64,000 bases of DNA from positions 124,001 to 188,000 of the forward strand of contig CACYPU010000001.1 in assembly GCA_902776365.1 (NCBI GenBank). The letters run 5' to 3'. Source of the DNA: an uncultured Bacteroidota bacterium. Its GTDB lineage: Bacteria; Bacteroidota; Bacteroidia; Bacteroidales; P3. Below, piece after piece: positions 50,732 through 59,049 of the stretch. The notes under the pieces are model-generated. The model was not told the origin of the DNA. It did not search any database and saw only the letters and a list, made by a program, of their open reading frames with translations. Each line of letters starts with the position of its first letter. Position 1 is the stretch's first letter. The position numbers and the translations under genes were made by a program.

Positions 50732-51763
50732 ATGAAACACGTTGCTGTCGTTATATTGAACTGGAATGGTCGCTCGATGATGGAGCGCTTTCTGCCGTCG
50801 GTGTTGGAACATTCACAATCTGACAAGAACCTGAAGGTGTCGGTTGTCGTGGCTGATAATGGCTCCACCGATGACTCTATAGCCTTCATGCGAGACCATT
50901 ATCCCCAGGTGTCACTCATCCTGCTCGACAAAAACTATGGTTTCGCTGAAGGTTACAACCGAGCCCTCAAGCAGGTGGAGGCCGACTACTATGTGCTGCT
51001 CAACAGCGACGTGGAATGCACTCCGAACTGGATTCAACCGGTTGTCGGAATGATGGAACGCAACCCTCAGGTGGCGATAGCACAGCCGAAACTCCGGATG
51101 TACGACCAGAAGGACTCTTTCGAGTATGCCGGCGGTGCCGGTGGCTTTATCGACTGCTACGGTTATCCTTTCTGCCGCGGTCGCCTCTTTGGCATCCTCG
51201 AGAAGGACAATGGGCAGTATGACGACGAGCGCAATGTCTTTTGGGCCACTGGCGCCGCCATGTTTGTCAAAGCCCCGGTGTTCCACGAACTAGGTGGTCT
51301 CGATGGCGATTTCTTTGCCCACATGGAGGAGATAGACTTCTGCTGGCGGGCGCACAACAATGGCTATGTCGTCCGCTACTGCCCTGACTCGGTGCTCTAT
51401 CATGTCGGTGGCGGTACACTCCCCAAGTCTTCGCCGTTCAAGACACGACTCAATTTCCGCAATAATCTCTCGATGCTCTATAAGAATCTGCCTGACGACA
51501 GACTCGGACGTGTCCTGCGCCGTAGGATGGTCCTCGACGGAGTGGCAGCCTTCAAGTTCCTTCTCCAAGGTCATCTCGGCGAGTTCAAGGCTGTCCGTGC
51601 TGCCCATAAGGAGTACCGCGCCCTGTTGCCGCAGTTGAAGGAAAAACGTGCCACCCTGAAACAATCAGCAGTCGCCGGCGTGTACCAACGACTGCTGCTG
51701 ACGGATTATTATTTGCGGGGCTGCAAGACTTTCTCAAGCCTCAAAGGCTGCTTCAGCAAATAA
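50732..51763 (+). CDS. GT2-family glycosyltransferase
   Basis: The 343-residue protein is a GT-A fold glycosyltransferase: VVILNWNGRSMMERFLPS at the N-terminus, VVADNGSTDDS, the DXD-type LLNSDVE, and FAHMEEIDFCWRAHNNGY. It has a C-terminal helical tail but no clear membrane helices. Members act in O-antigen or exopolysaccharide synthesis (rhamnosyltransferase-like). The location after a lipid A-type acyltransferase gene suggests envelope glycan work; donor and acceptor are unknown. It converges with the skp-like gene, with eight bases between stops. Confidence 0.87.
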   Translation: MKHVAVVILNWNGRSMMERFLPSVLEHSQSDKNLKVSVVVADNGSTDDSIAFMRDHYPQVSLILLDKNYGFAEGYNRALKQVEADYYVLLNSDVECTPNWIQPVVGMMERNPQVAIAQPKLRMYDQKDSFEYAGGAGGFIDCYGYPFCRGRLFGILEKDNGQYDDERNVFWATGAAMFVKAPVFHELGGLDGDFFAHMEEIDFCWRAHNNGYVVRYCPDSVLYHVGGGTLPKSSPFKTRLNFRNNLSMLYKNLPDDRLGRVLRRRMVLDGVAAFKFLLQGHLGEFKAVRAAHKEYRALLPQLKEKRATLKQSAVAGVYQRLLLTDYYLRGCKTFSSLKGCFSK

Positions 51764-51771
51764 CCCCTGAC

Positions 51772-52449
51772 TTATTCATTTTCGCTTTTTACCTTTTTGT
51801 ACTCTTCGTTGAGACCGTTGACAATCTCTTCGGTGATGTCCATGCCTTCGTCGCCGTAGAGGATGATGGGCAGTTCTGAGCCGGTCTTGGCAAAGATGAG
51901 GTTGAACTGCTGGTTGTCAGCGTTGTATTCCCGGATGAAGGCATAGACGGCATTGATCATTTTTTTGTTCTCGTTCGTCTGCCTCTCCAAAATCTGGGCG
52001 GTATACTCCTGCTCCAGTCTTGCCAACTTCTCAGCACGCTGGTTGAGTTCGGTTTCGCGCTTCTTCAGCTCGGACTCCTTGTTCTGCTGCTCTGTGAGGG
52101 TCATGTTGGCACCATTCTGCAGGTAATTTTGGTAGTCGGCCTGCAGCTTTTTCCCATCGGCCTGCAGTTTCTCTGCTTGCTGCTTGAGGCTGTTCTCTTT
52201 GCCCTGCTTGAAGGCATTGAGGTCTTTCTCCAGGTCTTTGATGTATTCGTATTTGGCATTGAGAGTGTCGACATTGACGTAGGCAATCTTCAGGCCGTCC
52301 TTGGTCATCACAGGCGCTTTGGCATTGGCGTTGACCTTGCTGTTGCTTCCGCTGTTGCCGGTGAAATGAAGGACATAAAGGGCTGCCAGTCCAACGAACA
52401 GCACGGCAACGCAAATCAAAAGAATCTTGTTGGTTTTGTTGTTTTCCAT
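51772..52449 (-). CDS. OmpH/Skp-family periplasmic chaperone-like protein
   Basis: The 225-residue protein has an uncleaved-looking N-terminal helix (ILLICVAVLFVGLAALYVL), a low-complexity Asn/Ala segment and then the OmpH pattern: IAYVNVDTLNAKYEY, a long charged coiled coil (residues 75-160) and a C-terminal strand (FNLIFAK...ILYGDEGMDITEEIVNGLNEEYKK). Skp-type proteins hold unfolded outer-membrane proteins. It is the last gene of the DPP4-OMP-gltX-skp run. Confidence 0.83.
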   Translation of the reverse strand: MENNKTNKILLICVAVLFVGLAALYVLHFTGNSGSNSKVNANAKAPVMTKDGLKIAYVNVDTLNAKYEYIKDLEKDLNAFKQGKENSLKQQAEKLQADGKKLQADYQNYLQNGANMTLTEQQNKESELKKRETELNQRAEKLARLEQEYTAQILERQTNENKKMINAVYAFIREYNADNQQFNLIFAKTGSELPIILYGDEGMDITEEIVNGLNEEYKKVKSENE

Positions 52450-52468
52450 GTTATGAAACTATTATCTT

Positions 52469-53992
52469 TTAACTATTAACTCTTATCTTTTCAATGGCTC
52501 TCTCCACGCGACGGATGGTCTCCTCCTTGCCGATGGTGAGGATGAGCGTAATCATGTCGGGTCCCACGGTGCGTCCCACCACGGCGATGCGCAGCGAGTT
52601 CATCACCTTGCCGGTATTCAGGCCGTTGGCGGCGATGTAGTCGTCCAGCAGGGCTTTGTGGATGGCGTCGTGCTCAAAAGGCACGGTATTCAGTATCTCG
52701 ATGACTTTGGCCATGTGGATGTGCATGTCGGGTGTCCAGCGCTTGGCCACGTCTTTCTCGTTGTATTCTGTCGGTGCCTCGAAGAAGTAGCAGCAGGTCT
52801 CCCACAGATCGCTGGGGAAGGTAATACGCTCCTTCATCATGCCCGCCACCTTCACAACATAGTCGTGGCTCGCGGTAATGCCGCGAGCATCCAGCTCTTT
52901 CTGCAAATAGGCGGCCACCTCTTTGTCGCTGAGCATCTGGAAGTATTCGTGCTGGAACCATTTGGCTTTGTCGAGGTTGAATTTGGCACCGTTTTTGCTA
53001 ATATGTTCCACGTTGAAGAGTTTTATCAGTTCATCCATGGACATAATCTCCTGCTCGGTACCAGGGTTCCAACCCATCAGTGCCAGCATGTTGACCACGG
53101 CCTGCGGCAGGTAGCCACGCTCGCGGTATCCGCTGCTGATTTCGCCACTCTTGGGGTCGTGCCATTCCAGTGGGAAGACAGGGAATCCCAGACGGTCGCC
53201 GTCGCGCTTGCTGAGCTTGCCGTTGCCCTCGGGTTTCAGCAGCAGAGGCAGGTGGGCGAAACGCGGCATGGTGTCTTCCCAGCCGAAGGCTTTGTAGAGC
53301 ATCACATGCAGCGGGGCACTTGGCAGCCACTCTTCGCCACGGATGACGTGGGTGATGTCCATCGTGTGGTCGTCGACGATATTGGCCAGGTGGTAGGTGG
53401 GCATTCCGTCGCTCTTGAACAGCACTTTGTCGTCCAGCAGACGGCTGTTCATCGTCACGTCGCCGCGAATCATGTCGTGTACCGTGATGTCGATATTGTC
53501 AGGGAACTGGAAGCGGACGACATAAGGCTCGCCGGCGTCGATGCGGCGCTGCGCCTCTTCCATGCCGAGGCTGAGGCTGTTCTCCATCTGAAGTCGTGTG
53601 TTGCAGTCGTATTGGAAAGTCTTCTTCTGAGCTTCGTATTCCTTGCGCTTGGTCTCCAAGGCTTCGGGCTTGTCGAAGGCATAGTAGGCCCAGCCGTCGC
53701 GGATAAGCTGCTCGGCATACTGGCGGTACATCGCCTTGCGGTCACTCTGGCGGTAGGGACCGTACGGGCCGCCGATATGCACGCCTTCGTCGAACTGGAT
53801 GCCCAGCCAGTCAAGGGCCTCGATAATGTATTGCTCGGCACCCGGCACGAAGCGGTTTTGGTCGGTGTCTTCGATGCGGAGAATCATTTTGCCGCCGTTC
53901 TGGCGGGCGAAGAGGTAGTTGTAGAGGGCGGTACGTACGCCGCCGATGTGGAGTGGCCCCGTCGGACTGGGGGCGAATCTTACTCTTACCAT
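52469..53992 (-). CDS. gltX: glutamyl-tRNA synthetase
   Basis: The class I synthetase signature is complete: the HIGH motif in [20 protein letters not shown] at residues 8-27 and the KMSKS equivalent [12 protein letters not shown] near residue 260. The 507-residue length is normal. It charges tRNA-Glu and is the known target of HipA kinase in E. coli, and a hipBA pair lies in this window, although the two are not linked. The start is three bases after the stop of the upstream outer-membrane protein gene. Confidence 0.97.
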   Translation of the reverse strand: MVRVRFAPSPTGPLHIGGVRTALYNYLFARQNGGKMILRIEDTDQNRFVPGAEQYIIEALDWLGIQFDEGVHIGGPYGPYRQSDRKAMYRQYAEQLIRDGWAYYAFDKPEALETKRKEYEAQKKTFQYDCNTRLQMENSLSLGMEEAQRRIDAGEPYVVRFQFPDNIDITVHDMIRGDVTMNSRLLDDKVLFKSDGMPTYHLANIVDDHTMDITHVIRGEEWLPSAPLHVMLYKAFGWEDTMPRFAHLPLLLKPEGNGKLSKRDGDRLGFPVFPLEWHDPKSGEISSGYRERGYLPQAVVNMLALMGWNPGTEQEIMSMDELIKLFNVEHISKNGAKFNLDKAKWFQHEYFQMLSDKEVAAYLQKELDARGITASHDYVVKVAGMMKERITFPSDLWETCCYFFEAPTEYNEKDVAKRWTPDMHIHMAKVIEILNTVPFEHDAIHKALLDDYIAANGLNTGKVMNSLRIAVVGRTVGPDMITLILTIGKEETIRRVERAIEKIRVNS

Positions 53993-53995
53993 GTA

Positions 53996-54760
53996 TTATT
54001 TGTTAGTAGTTCCAAGTTTATAGCTCAGTGTGAGCATGTAGGCTACGTTGTGGCCGTTGGGTATCTTTACATTCACGTCGCTGCTGCCTCCCTGGCTGTT
54101 CTCGATGATGCGCAGCACGTCGTTGCCCTCCGACGTGGCCAGGAAGCCACGGTCGATATACAGCGACACCGTGAACTCTTTATACTCATAGCTGACGCCG
54201 AAGATGGCACCCACGTCGAAGCGGTTGATGTGGTTGAACACCTGACGGTCGGCATCCGTGCCGTTGAAGTTCACATCATAGTTGGCCGCCGCCGAGGGTA
54301 TGCTGGGCGTGATCTTACGGTCGCCATAGGCGCCGAAGAGGCCGAAACTAATCTGCGGACCTAGGAACACTCCCAGCACATGGCCGGAAGCACGGATGGG
54401 CAGCTCGTAATGGAGTCCCACAAGGATGGGCATCTGCAGGTACCAAGCGTGGTAGTAGCCTTCGCGGTGCATCAGGCTGGTGCCCGTCTCGAGGGTCTCC
54501 TCGAAGTTGCTGCCGCGACGGTTCAGGTTCAGGCCTGTCTGCAGAAAGAAGGTCTCCTGCAGCACACTCTCACTCTGCGTGAAGTTGAAATTGAGGTAAC
54601 CGCCCACGGTGGCGCCCAGAATCGGTGCCGACGTCGACAGGTCGTCGTCCATCGTCGCCAGTCCAATGCCGGCCTTCACGCCATAGTCAAGGCTAAACTG
54701 TGCATGAGCGCCCAAGAAACCCATTAGACCCATTAAACCCAATAAAAATATCTTCTTCAT
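53996..54760 (-). CDS. outer-membrane beta-barrel protein
   Basis: The 254-residue product has a signal peptide (FLLGLMGLMGFLGAHAQ) and a barrel-like body with amphipathic strands (FSLDYGVKAGIGLATM, YYHAWYLQMPILVGLHYELP, VAYMLTLSYKLG). It fits the PorT/opacity-like small barrel families of Bacteroidetes. The signal peptide is encoded by repeated TTTAATGGG/TCTAATGGG nonamers. Its position between DPP4 and gltX suggests only shared transcription. Confidence 0.77.
   Translation of the reverse strand: MKKIFLLGLMGLMGFLGAHAQFSLDYGVKAGIGLATMDDDLSTSAPILGATVGGYLNFNFTQSESVLQETFFLQTGLNLNRRGSNFEETLETGTSLMHREGYYHAWYLQMPILVGLHYELPIRASGHVLGVFLGPQISFGLFGAYGDRKITPSIPSAAANYDVNFNGTDADRQVFNHINRFDVGAIFGVSYEYKEFTVSLYIDRGFLATSEGNDVLRIIENSQGGSSDVNVKIPNGHNVAYMLTLSYKLGTTNK
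54717..54747 (-). repeat. nonamer array encoding a signal peptide
   Basis: TTTAATGGG, TCTAATGGG and TTTCTTGGG in tandem on the minus strand encode the hydrophobic core GLMGLMGFLG. Confidence 0.7.
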
Positions 54761-54763
54761 ATA

Positions 54764-54793
54764 TTCTTAGTTCTTTAAACTTTAAACTTTATG
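54764..54793. repeat. CTTTAAA array between DPP4 and the outer-membrane protein gene
   Basis: The 33-base spacer contains TTAGTT and CTTTAAA heptamers, the family also seen in front of asd. Confidence 0.6.
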
Positions 54794-57091
54794 TTATAAT
54801 TTTCTGAGGATGAAATCAGTCATCAGCTGGTAGAGGTTCAGTCGGGTGCGACCCGTGTTGTCGTAGATGGAGTGGTTCTTGTTGGGATAGATGCGGAACT
54901 CGAACTGCTTGCCGGCATTCTCCAGCTTCTCCACCATCTCGGCCGAGTTCTGGAAGTGCACGTTGTCGTCGCCGGTACCGTGGATAAGCAGGTAGTTGCC
55001 CTTTAGGCGCTCGGCGAAGTTCAGCGGCGAATTGTCGTCGTAGCCCTTGGCGTTGTCCTGCGGCAGGGCCAGGAAGCGCTCGGTATAGATGTTGTCGTAG
55101 TAACGCCAGTTCATCACGGGAGCCACGGCGATGGCGGTCTTGAAGACATCGTCGCCCTTCAGGATGCTGAGCGTCGAGAGGTATCCGCCGAAGCTCCAGC
55201 CCCAGATGCCGATGCGGTCTTTGTTCGCCCAACTCTGCTGACCCAGCCAGCGGGCCGCCTCGATGGCGTCCTCGCATTCCATGCGGCCCAAGTTGCGGTA
55301 GGTCTGCTTCTTGAAGTCGGCACCACGGCCGCCGGTACCGCGACCGTCGAAGCACATCACTATATAGCCTTTCTGCGCCAGCATGTGGTACCAGTAGTAG
55401 TCTGAGTAGCCGTAGCTGTTGGTCACCTGCTGGTTGCCGGGACCGCCATAGACGTAGATAAGCACGGGATACTTCTGCTGCGCACGGACGCCCTCTTCCA
55501 CCTTAAAGCCACTCGGGGTAATCAGGTAGTAGTTCAGCTCCGTGCCCTTGGAGGTCTTGAAAGTGCCGAACGTCTTGTGCTGGGTGCCGTAGTCGAACAT
55601 CTTGTCCTGCAGCTCGCTGTTGTTCTCCAGCACCTTCACAAGCGCCCCTTTCGAATTGTGGAGGGTGTAGATGGGCGGCATGTTGGCATTGCTGTAGGTG
55701 CAGATATAGTATTTGCAGCCGTTGCTGAAGGTGGCATTGTAGGTGCCTTCCACAAAACCGTTCGAGCGGTCGCCGTAGGAGTACATCCTCGTTTCGCCGT
55801 CGTAGATGTTGTACATCTGGTTGGGCTTGTAGTTGAGGCACTGCTTCTTGCTGCCGTCGAAATTCACCATAAACAGGCTCTTGTTGATGGCGCCGTGCTC
55901 GCGGCTGGTATAGTAGATTTTCTGGTTATTGACGTCGATGCCGGGAACATCGCACACCTCCCACTCGCCTTTGGTCACCTGGTTCACCAAGTTGCCCTGC
56001 ATGTCGTAGAGGTAGATATGGCGGTAGCCGTCTTTCTCGCTGGTAATCAGCATCTGTTCCTTGGTCTTCTTGCCCTTGCCCACGGTGATGAACTGCCATG
56101 TGTCGGGCACGTCGACGTAGGTGTCGCACGACTCATCGTAAATCGGCTTCTCCACGAGGGTCGGCTCGAACTCGATGGTCATGATTCTCATGTGGTTCTG
56201 CAGGCGGTTCATCAGCATGTATGCCAGCGTGTTCTCGTTGGCCCACTGGAAACGGGGGATGTATTCCCACGTCTGGCTGGTGGTGGCGCAACGGGCGGTG
56301 CCGTTCCGCTCAACGTTGTACACCCACAGCTCCACCTTCGAGTTGTCCTCACCGGCCTTGGGGTACTTGTACTTATAGTCTTCGGGGTAAAGTTCGCCCC
56401 ACATCTGCATGTTGTATTCCTTCACCTTGCTCTCGTCGAAGCGCATGTAGGCTATCTTCTTCGAGTCGGGGCTCCACTGAAAACCTCGGGTGATGGCAAA
56501 CTCCTCTTCGTAGACCCAATCAGTGGTGCCATAGATGATTTCGTTCAAGCGGCCGTCGGTCGTGATGGCGTACTCCTCCAGCGTGCCGAGGTCCATCCAG
56601 TAGAGGTTGTTGTCGCGCACGAAGGCTACCTTGGTGCCGTCGGGGCTGAGGGTGGTGAGGCGCTGCTTGCCATTGACACTCAGCTTGGTGAATGTCTTTT
56701 CCTTCACATCGTAGAGGTAGTAGTCACTCACGCCGCTGTGACGGTAGATGGGCTCGAAACCACTGGAAAGCAGTATCTTCTGCTCGTCCTGGCTGAACTC
56801 GTAGTCCTCCATCGGGGGCAGGGGTTTGGCCTTCTTGCTCATCTGGGGGCTGTTGAAGAGGCACACGTCCTCCACCTTCTCGCCCTTGGCATAGCTGTAC
56901 TTGGTGATGCCCGTGCGGCTCATGGTACAATAATGCTCGCCGTCGGCCATCGAGCGGATGCCGTAGACACCTTTTGCACGGAAGGTTCCCCGGGTCCAGA
57001 TGTCCTCCAGGGTGATATTCTTCGTTTGGGCACTGGCGACGCCAACACCTCCAATCATTGCAAAAGCCAATATAACAAGCAGTTTCTTCAT
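54794..57091 (-). CDS. dipeptidyl peptidase IV (S9B)
   Basis: The 765-residue exopeptidase has a signal peptide (LLVILAFAMIGGVGVASAQ), a beta-propeller with the double-Glu region (WVYEEEF) and the alpha/beta hydrolase domain with the catalytic Ser in GWSFGGYLS, Asp in HGTGDDNVHF and His in YPNKNHSIY. S9B enzymes release X-Pro dipeptides in the periplasm and supply peptide-fermenting Bacteroidales. ATG 57091 is chosen since an earlier Met would lie on the predicted transcription start. It heads the DPP4-OMP-gltX-skp run. Confidence 0.94.
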   Translation of the reverse strand: MKKLLVILAFAMIGGVGVASAQTKNITLEDIWTRGTFRAKGVYGIRSMADGEHYCTMSRTGITKYSYAKGEKVEDVCLFNSPQMSKKAKPLPPMEDYEFSQDEQKILLSSGFEPIYRHSGVSDYYLYDVKEKTFTKLSVNGKQRLTTLSPDGTKVAFVRDNNLYWMDLGTLEEYAITTDGRLNEIIYGTTDWVYEEEFAITRGFQWSPDSKKIAYMRFDESKVKEYNMQMWGELYPEDYKYKYPKAGEDNSKVELWVYNVERNGTARCATTSQTWEYIPRFQWANENTLAYMLMNRLQNHMRIMTIEFEPTLVEKPIYDESCDTYVDVPDTWQFITVGKGKKTKEQMLITSEKDGYRHIYLYDMQGNLVNQVTKGEWEVCDVPGIDVNNQKIYYTSREHGAINKSLFMVNFDGSKKQCLNYKPNQMYNIYDGETRMYSYGDRSNGFVEGTYNATFSNGCKYYICTYSNANMPPIYTLHNSKGALVKVLENNSELQDKMFDYGTQHKTFGTFKTSKGTELNYYLITPSGFKVEEGVRAQQKYPVLIYVYGGPGNQQVTNSYGYSDYYWYHMLAQKGYIVMCFDGRGTGGRGADFKKQTYRNLGRMECEDAIEAARWLGQQSWANKDRIGIWGWSFGGYLSTLSILKGDDVFKTAIAVAPVMNWRYYDNIYTERFLALPQDNAKGYDDNSPLNFAERLKGNYLLIHGTGDDNVHFQNSAEMVEKLENAGKQFEFRIYPNKNHSIYDNTGRTRLNLYQLMTDFILRKL

Positions 57092-57126
57092 TTTGGGCAG
57101 TTGGTTTATATATATATTCAAAAATG

Positions 57127-57134
57127 CAAATATA
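57127..57134 (-). promoter_or_regulatory. -7 box of the DPP4 operon
   Basis: TATATTTG on the minus strand, without a clear -33 box, 36 bases before the start. Confidence 0.45.
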
Positions 57135-57208
57135 CGAAATATTTTTATTTTATAAAAAAGAAAATCACCTTTCTCTTCTTGCTTGTCAACTTTTACCGAA
57201 GAAAAAGA

Positions 57209-57255
57209 AGGATAAGGCCAGGATAAGAGAAGAGTAAGAGAAGAGTAAGAGTTGG
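57209..57255. repeat. AAGAGAAGAGT array between DPP4 and tcdA
   Basis: AAGGCCAGGAT leads into AAGAGAAGAGT units that, inverted, match the CTCTTAC array upstream of anmK almost base for base, including the GGCC core. Confidence 0.7.
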
Positions 57256-57336
57256 TTGCTACATAGTGTTGATTATTAGATGGTTAAAAAATGTGGTTTT
57301 GGGCAATATTTTTAATTTTTTCGCGTTATTGGAAAT

Positions 57337-58035
57337 ATGAGTGATAACACACACATTTTCAGTCGCACAGAGATGTTGATGGGTGCCGAGGCGATGGAAC
57401 GGCTGCGGAGAACGAGGGTCGTTGTCTTCGGACTCGGTGGCGTGGGGTCCTGGTGTGCCGAGGCGTTGGTGCGCAGCGGGGTGGGACACCTGACGATGGT
57501 GGACCCCGACTATGTGGATGTGACCAACATCAACCGGCAGCTGCCGGCCCTCTCGTCCACCCTCGGACGGCCGAAGGTGGAGGTGCTTCGCGAGCGGTTT
57601 CTGGATATTAATCCCGAGGCAGAAATTGTAGCCCGTCAGGAACGTTTCACTGCCGATACTGCTGCAAGTTTTGAGATAGAAAAGTTTGACTATGTGATAG
57701 ATGCTATCGACAGCATACAGGATAAAATTGAGTTGATACTTTCCACCACCCATTATCCACTACCCACTCTTTACTCTTCCATGGGCGCCGCGCGGAAGAT
57801 GGACCCGCAGCAGGTGAGAGTGACGGAGTTCTGGAAGGTGGACGGTTGCCCGCTGGCGGCGACGCTCCGCAAGCGCATGAGGAAGCAGAAGCGCTTCCCC
57901 GAGCGTAAGTTTAAGTGTGTCTGGTCGCCAGAAAGAAACGATGACGCGGAGCCCAAAGGCACAATGATGCCCGTTACGGCGACTTTCGGCCTCACGCTGG
58001 CCAGCCTGATAATAAAAGATGCACATCATGAATAA
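57337..58035 (+). CDS. tcdA: tRNA threonylcarbamoyladenosine dehydratase (TcdA/ThiF-like)
   Basis: The 232-residue E1-like protein has FSRTEMLMGAEAMERL, the adenylation Rossmann motif VVVFGLGGVGSWCAEALVRSG, DVTNINRQLPAL, VIDAIDS and the late VTATFGLTLAS. TcdA cyclises t6A37 to ct6A in tRNA. Residues 136-144 (STTHYPLPT) are encoded by CCCACTA-type heptamers. They stand exactly where E. coli TcdA has a helix and strand (YCRRNKIPLVTT), with almost no change of length, so native sequence has been replaced rather than displaced. The next gene overlaps its end. Confidence 0.92.
   Translation: MSDNTHIFSRTEMLMGAEAMERLRRTRVVVFGLGGVGSWCAEALVRSGVGHLTMVDPDYVDVTNINRQLPALSSTLGRPKVEVLRERFLDINPEAEIVARQERFTADTAASFEIEKFDYVIDAIDSIQDKIELILSTTHYPLPTLYSSMGAARKMDPQQVRVTEFWKVDGCPLAATLRKRMRKQKRFPERKFKCVWSPERNDDAEPKGTMMPVTATFGLTLASLIIKDAHHE
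57743..57770 (+). repeat. in-frame CCCACTA-type array in tcdA
   Basis: CCACCA, CCCATTA, TCCACTA and CCCACTC units encode STTHYPLPTL between DAIDS and the GAARKMDPQQ strand. Confidence 0.75.
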
Positions 58036-59002
58036 CAGAGGTAAAGATATCTGCAAGGAGTTGAAGGCTGTCCGCAAGCGCATTGCCGAAGAGAACGGCA
58101 TTGCGCTGGAGATTCCGGAGTGCACCTATCAGGGGCCCTGCAAGGGCACCTGCCCGAGGTGCGAGAGCGAGGTGCGATACCTCGAGAACGCCTTGGCCCA
58201 GAAGATCCGCATGGGCAAGGTGGCCACGGTGGCAGGTCTGGCGCTGACGCTGGGTGTCACCGGCAGTGCCGCAGCGCAAAGCACTGAGGTGGAAAAGGTT
58301 CCGCCGTCGCACGAACGCCAGACGGGCGATTGCGAGGTGACGGGCGTGGTTGTCGATGCTAGAACCCATGAGCCGCTACCGTTCGCACAGGTGATGCTCT
58401 ACCAGGACACCGCACAGGCTATGGTGGTGCAGACCGATTTTGACGGCCGCTATCGATTCAGTGTCCATAGAGGGAAATATACACTGGTAGTGCGAGGTGT
58501 TGTGGGATATAACGAATACCGTCGCGAGGTGAGGGTGCGAAGGAGCGAGGAACAGTGTGTTATGGAATTGACTTACAGTCCTAACACTTGTAACATTTTC
58601 GATTTTCCTAAGGTGGATACAGTGGGAGTGGCGATTGCGTTCGAAACCAAGGGCACTGTGGTGGACCTCAAGACCAAGGAGCCTCTGCCGTTTGTCAATG
58701 TCATAGTTAAGGAGGACGGAAAGATGGTGACTGGAACTAGCACCGATTTCGACGGAAACTTCCAGCTAGAGTTGGGGGAAGGTGAATATGAGTTCTTTTT
58801 TTCGACTTTCGGCTATGCCCAGAAGAGTTTTCCTGTGAAGGTGCCTGGCGATAAACCGCTTGATGTCATCGAGTTGGAATCCACAGGTCAGCCACTGGAG
58901 GGTATTCTCATCGAGGCTGACCCGAGGCCCCTAATAGAAATAGGACCCGAGGGTGGCACCAACAACGAAATCCAAGGTGTCCCGCTGCGGATACAATATT
59001 AA
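58028..59002 (+). CDS. Cys-motif membrane protein with two carboxypeptidase-regulatory-like domains
   Basis: The 324-residue protein starts with a conserved helix (DICKELKAVRKRIAEENGIAL) and a cysteine motif (C-x4-C-x3-C-x2-C, ECTYQGPCKGTCPRCESEV), followed by a membrane-type segment (VATVAGLALTLGVTGSAAAQ) and two CarboxypepD_reg-like beta-sandwich repeats (GVVVDARTHEPLPFAQVML; GTVVDLKTKEPLPFVNVIV). I know similar N-termini from other Bacteroidetes proteins but not their function. The four cysteines could bind zinc. ATG 58028 gives the family N-terminus and overlaps tcdA by eight bases. Confidence 0.72.
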   Translation: MNNRGKDICKELKAVRKRIAEENGIALEIPECTYQGPCKGTCPRCESEVRYLENALAQKIRMGKVATVAGLALTLGVTGSAAAQSTEVEKVPPSHERQTGDCEVTGVVVDARTHEPLPFAQVMLYQDTAQAMVVQTDFDGRYRFSVHRGKYTLVVRGVVGYNEYRREVRVRRSEEQCVMELTYSPNTCNIFDFPKVDTVGVAIAFETKGTVVDLKTKEPLPFVNVIVKEDGKMVTGTSTDFDGNFQLELGEGEYEFFFSTFGYAQKSFPVKVPGDKPLDVIELESTGQPLEGILIEADPRPLIEIGPEGGTNNEIQGVPLRIQY

Positions 59003-59006
59003 AAGA

Positions 59007-59040
59007 AAACCCCTACGAACTGTAGGGGTTTCCTTTTTGT
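59007..59040. terminator. bidirectional terminator
   Basis: AAACCCCTAC pairs with GTAGGGGTTT around a five-base loop, with T runs in both directions. It serves the converging genes on either side. Confidence 0.88.
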
Positions 59041-59049
59041 TTGTATTCA

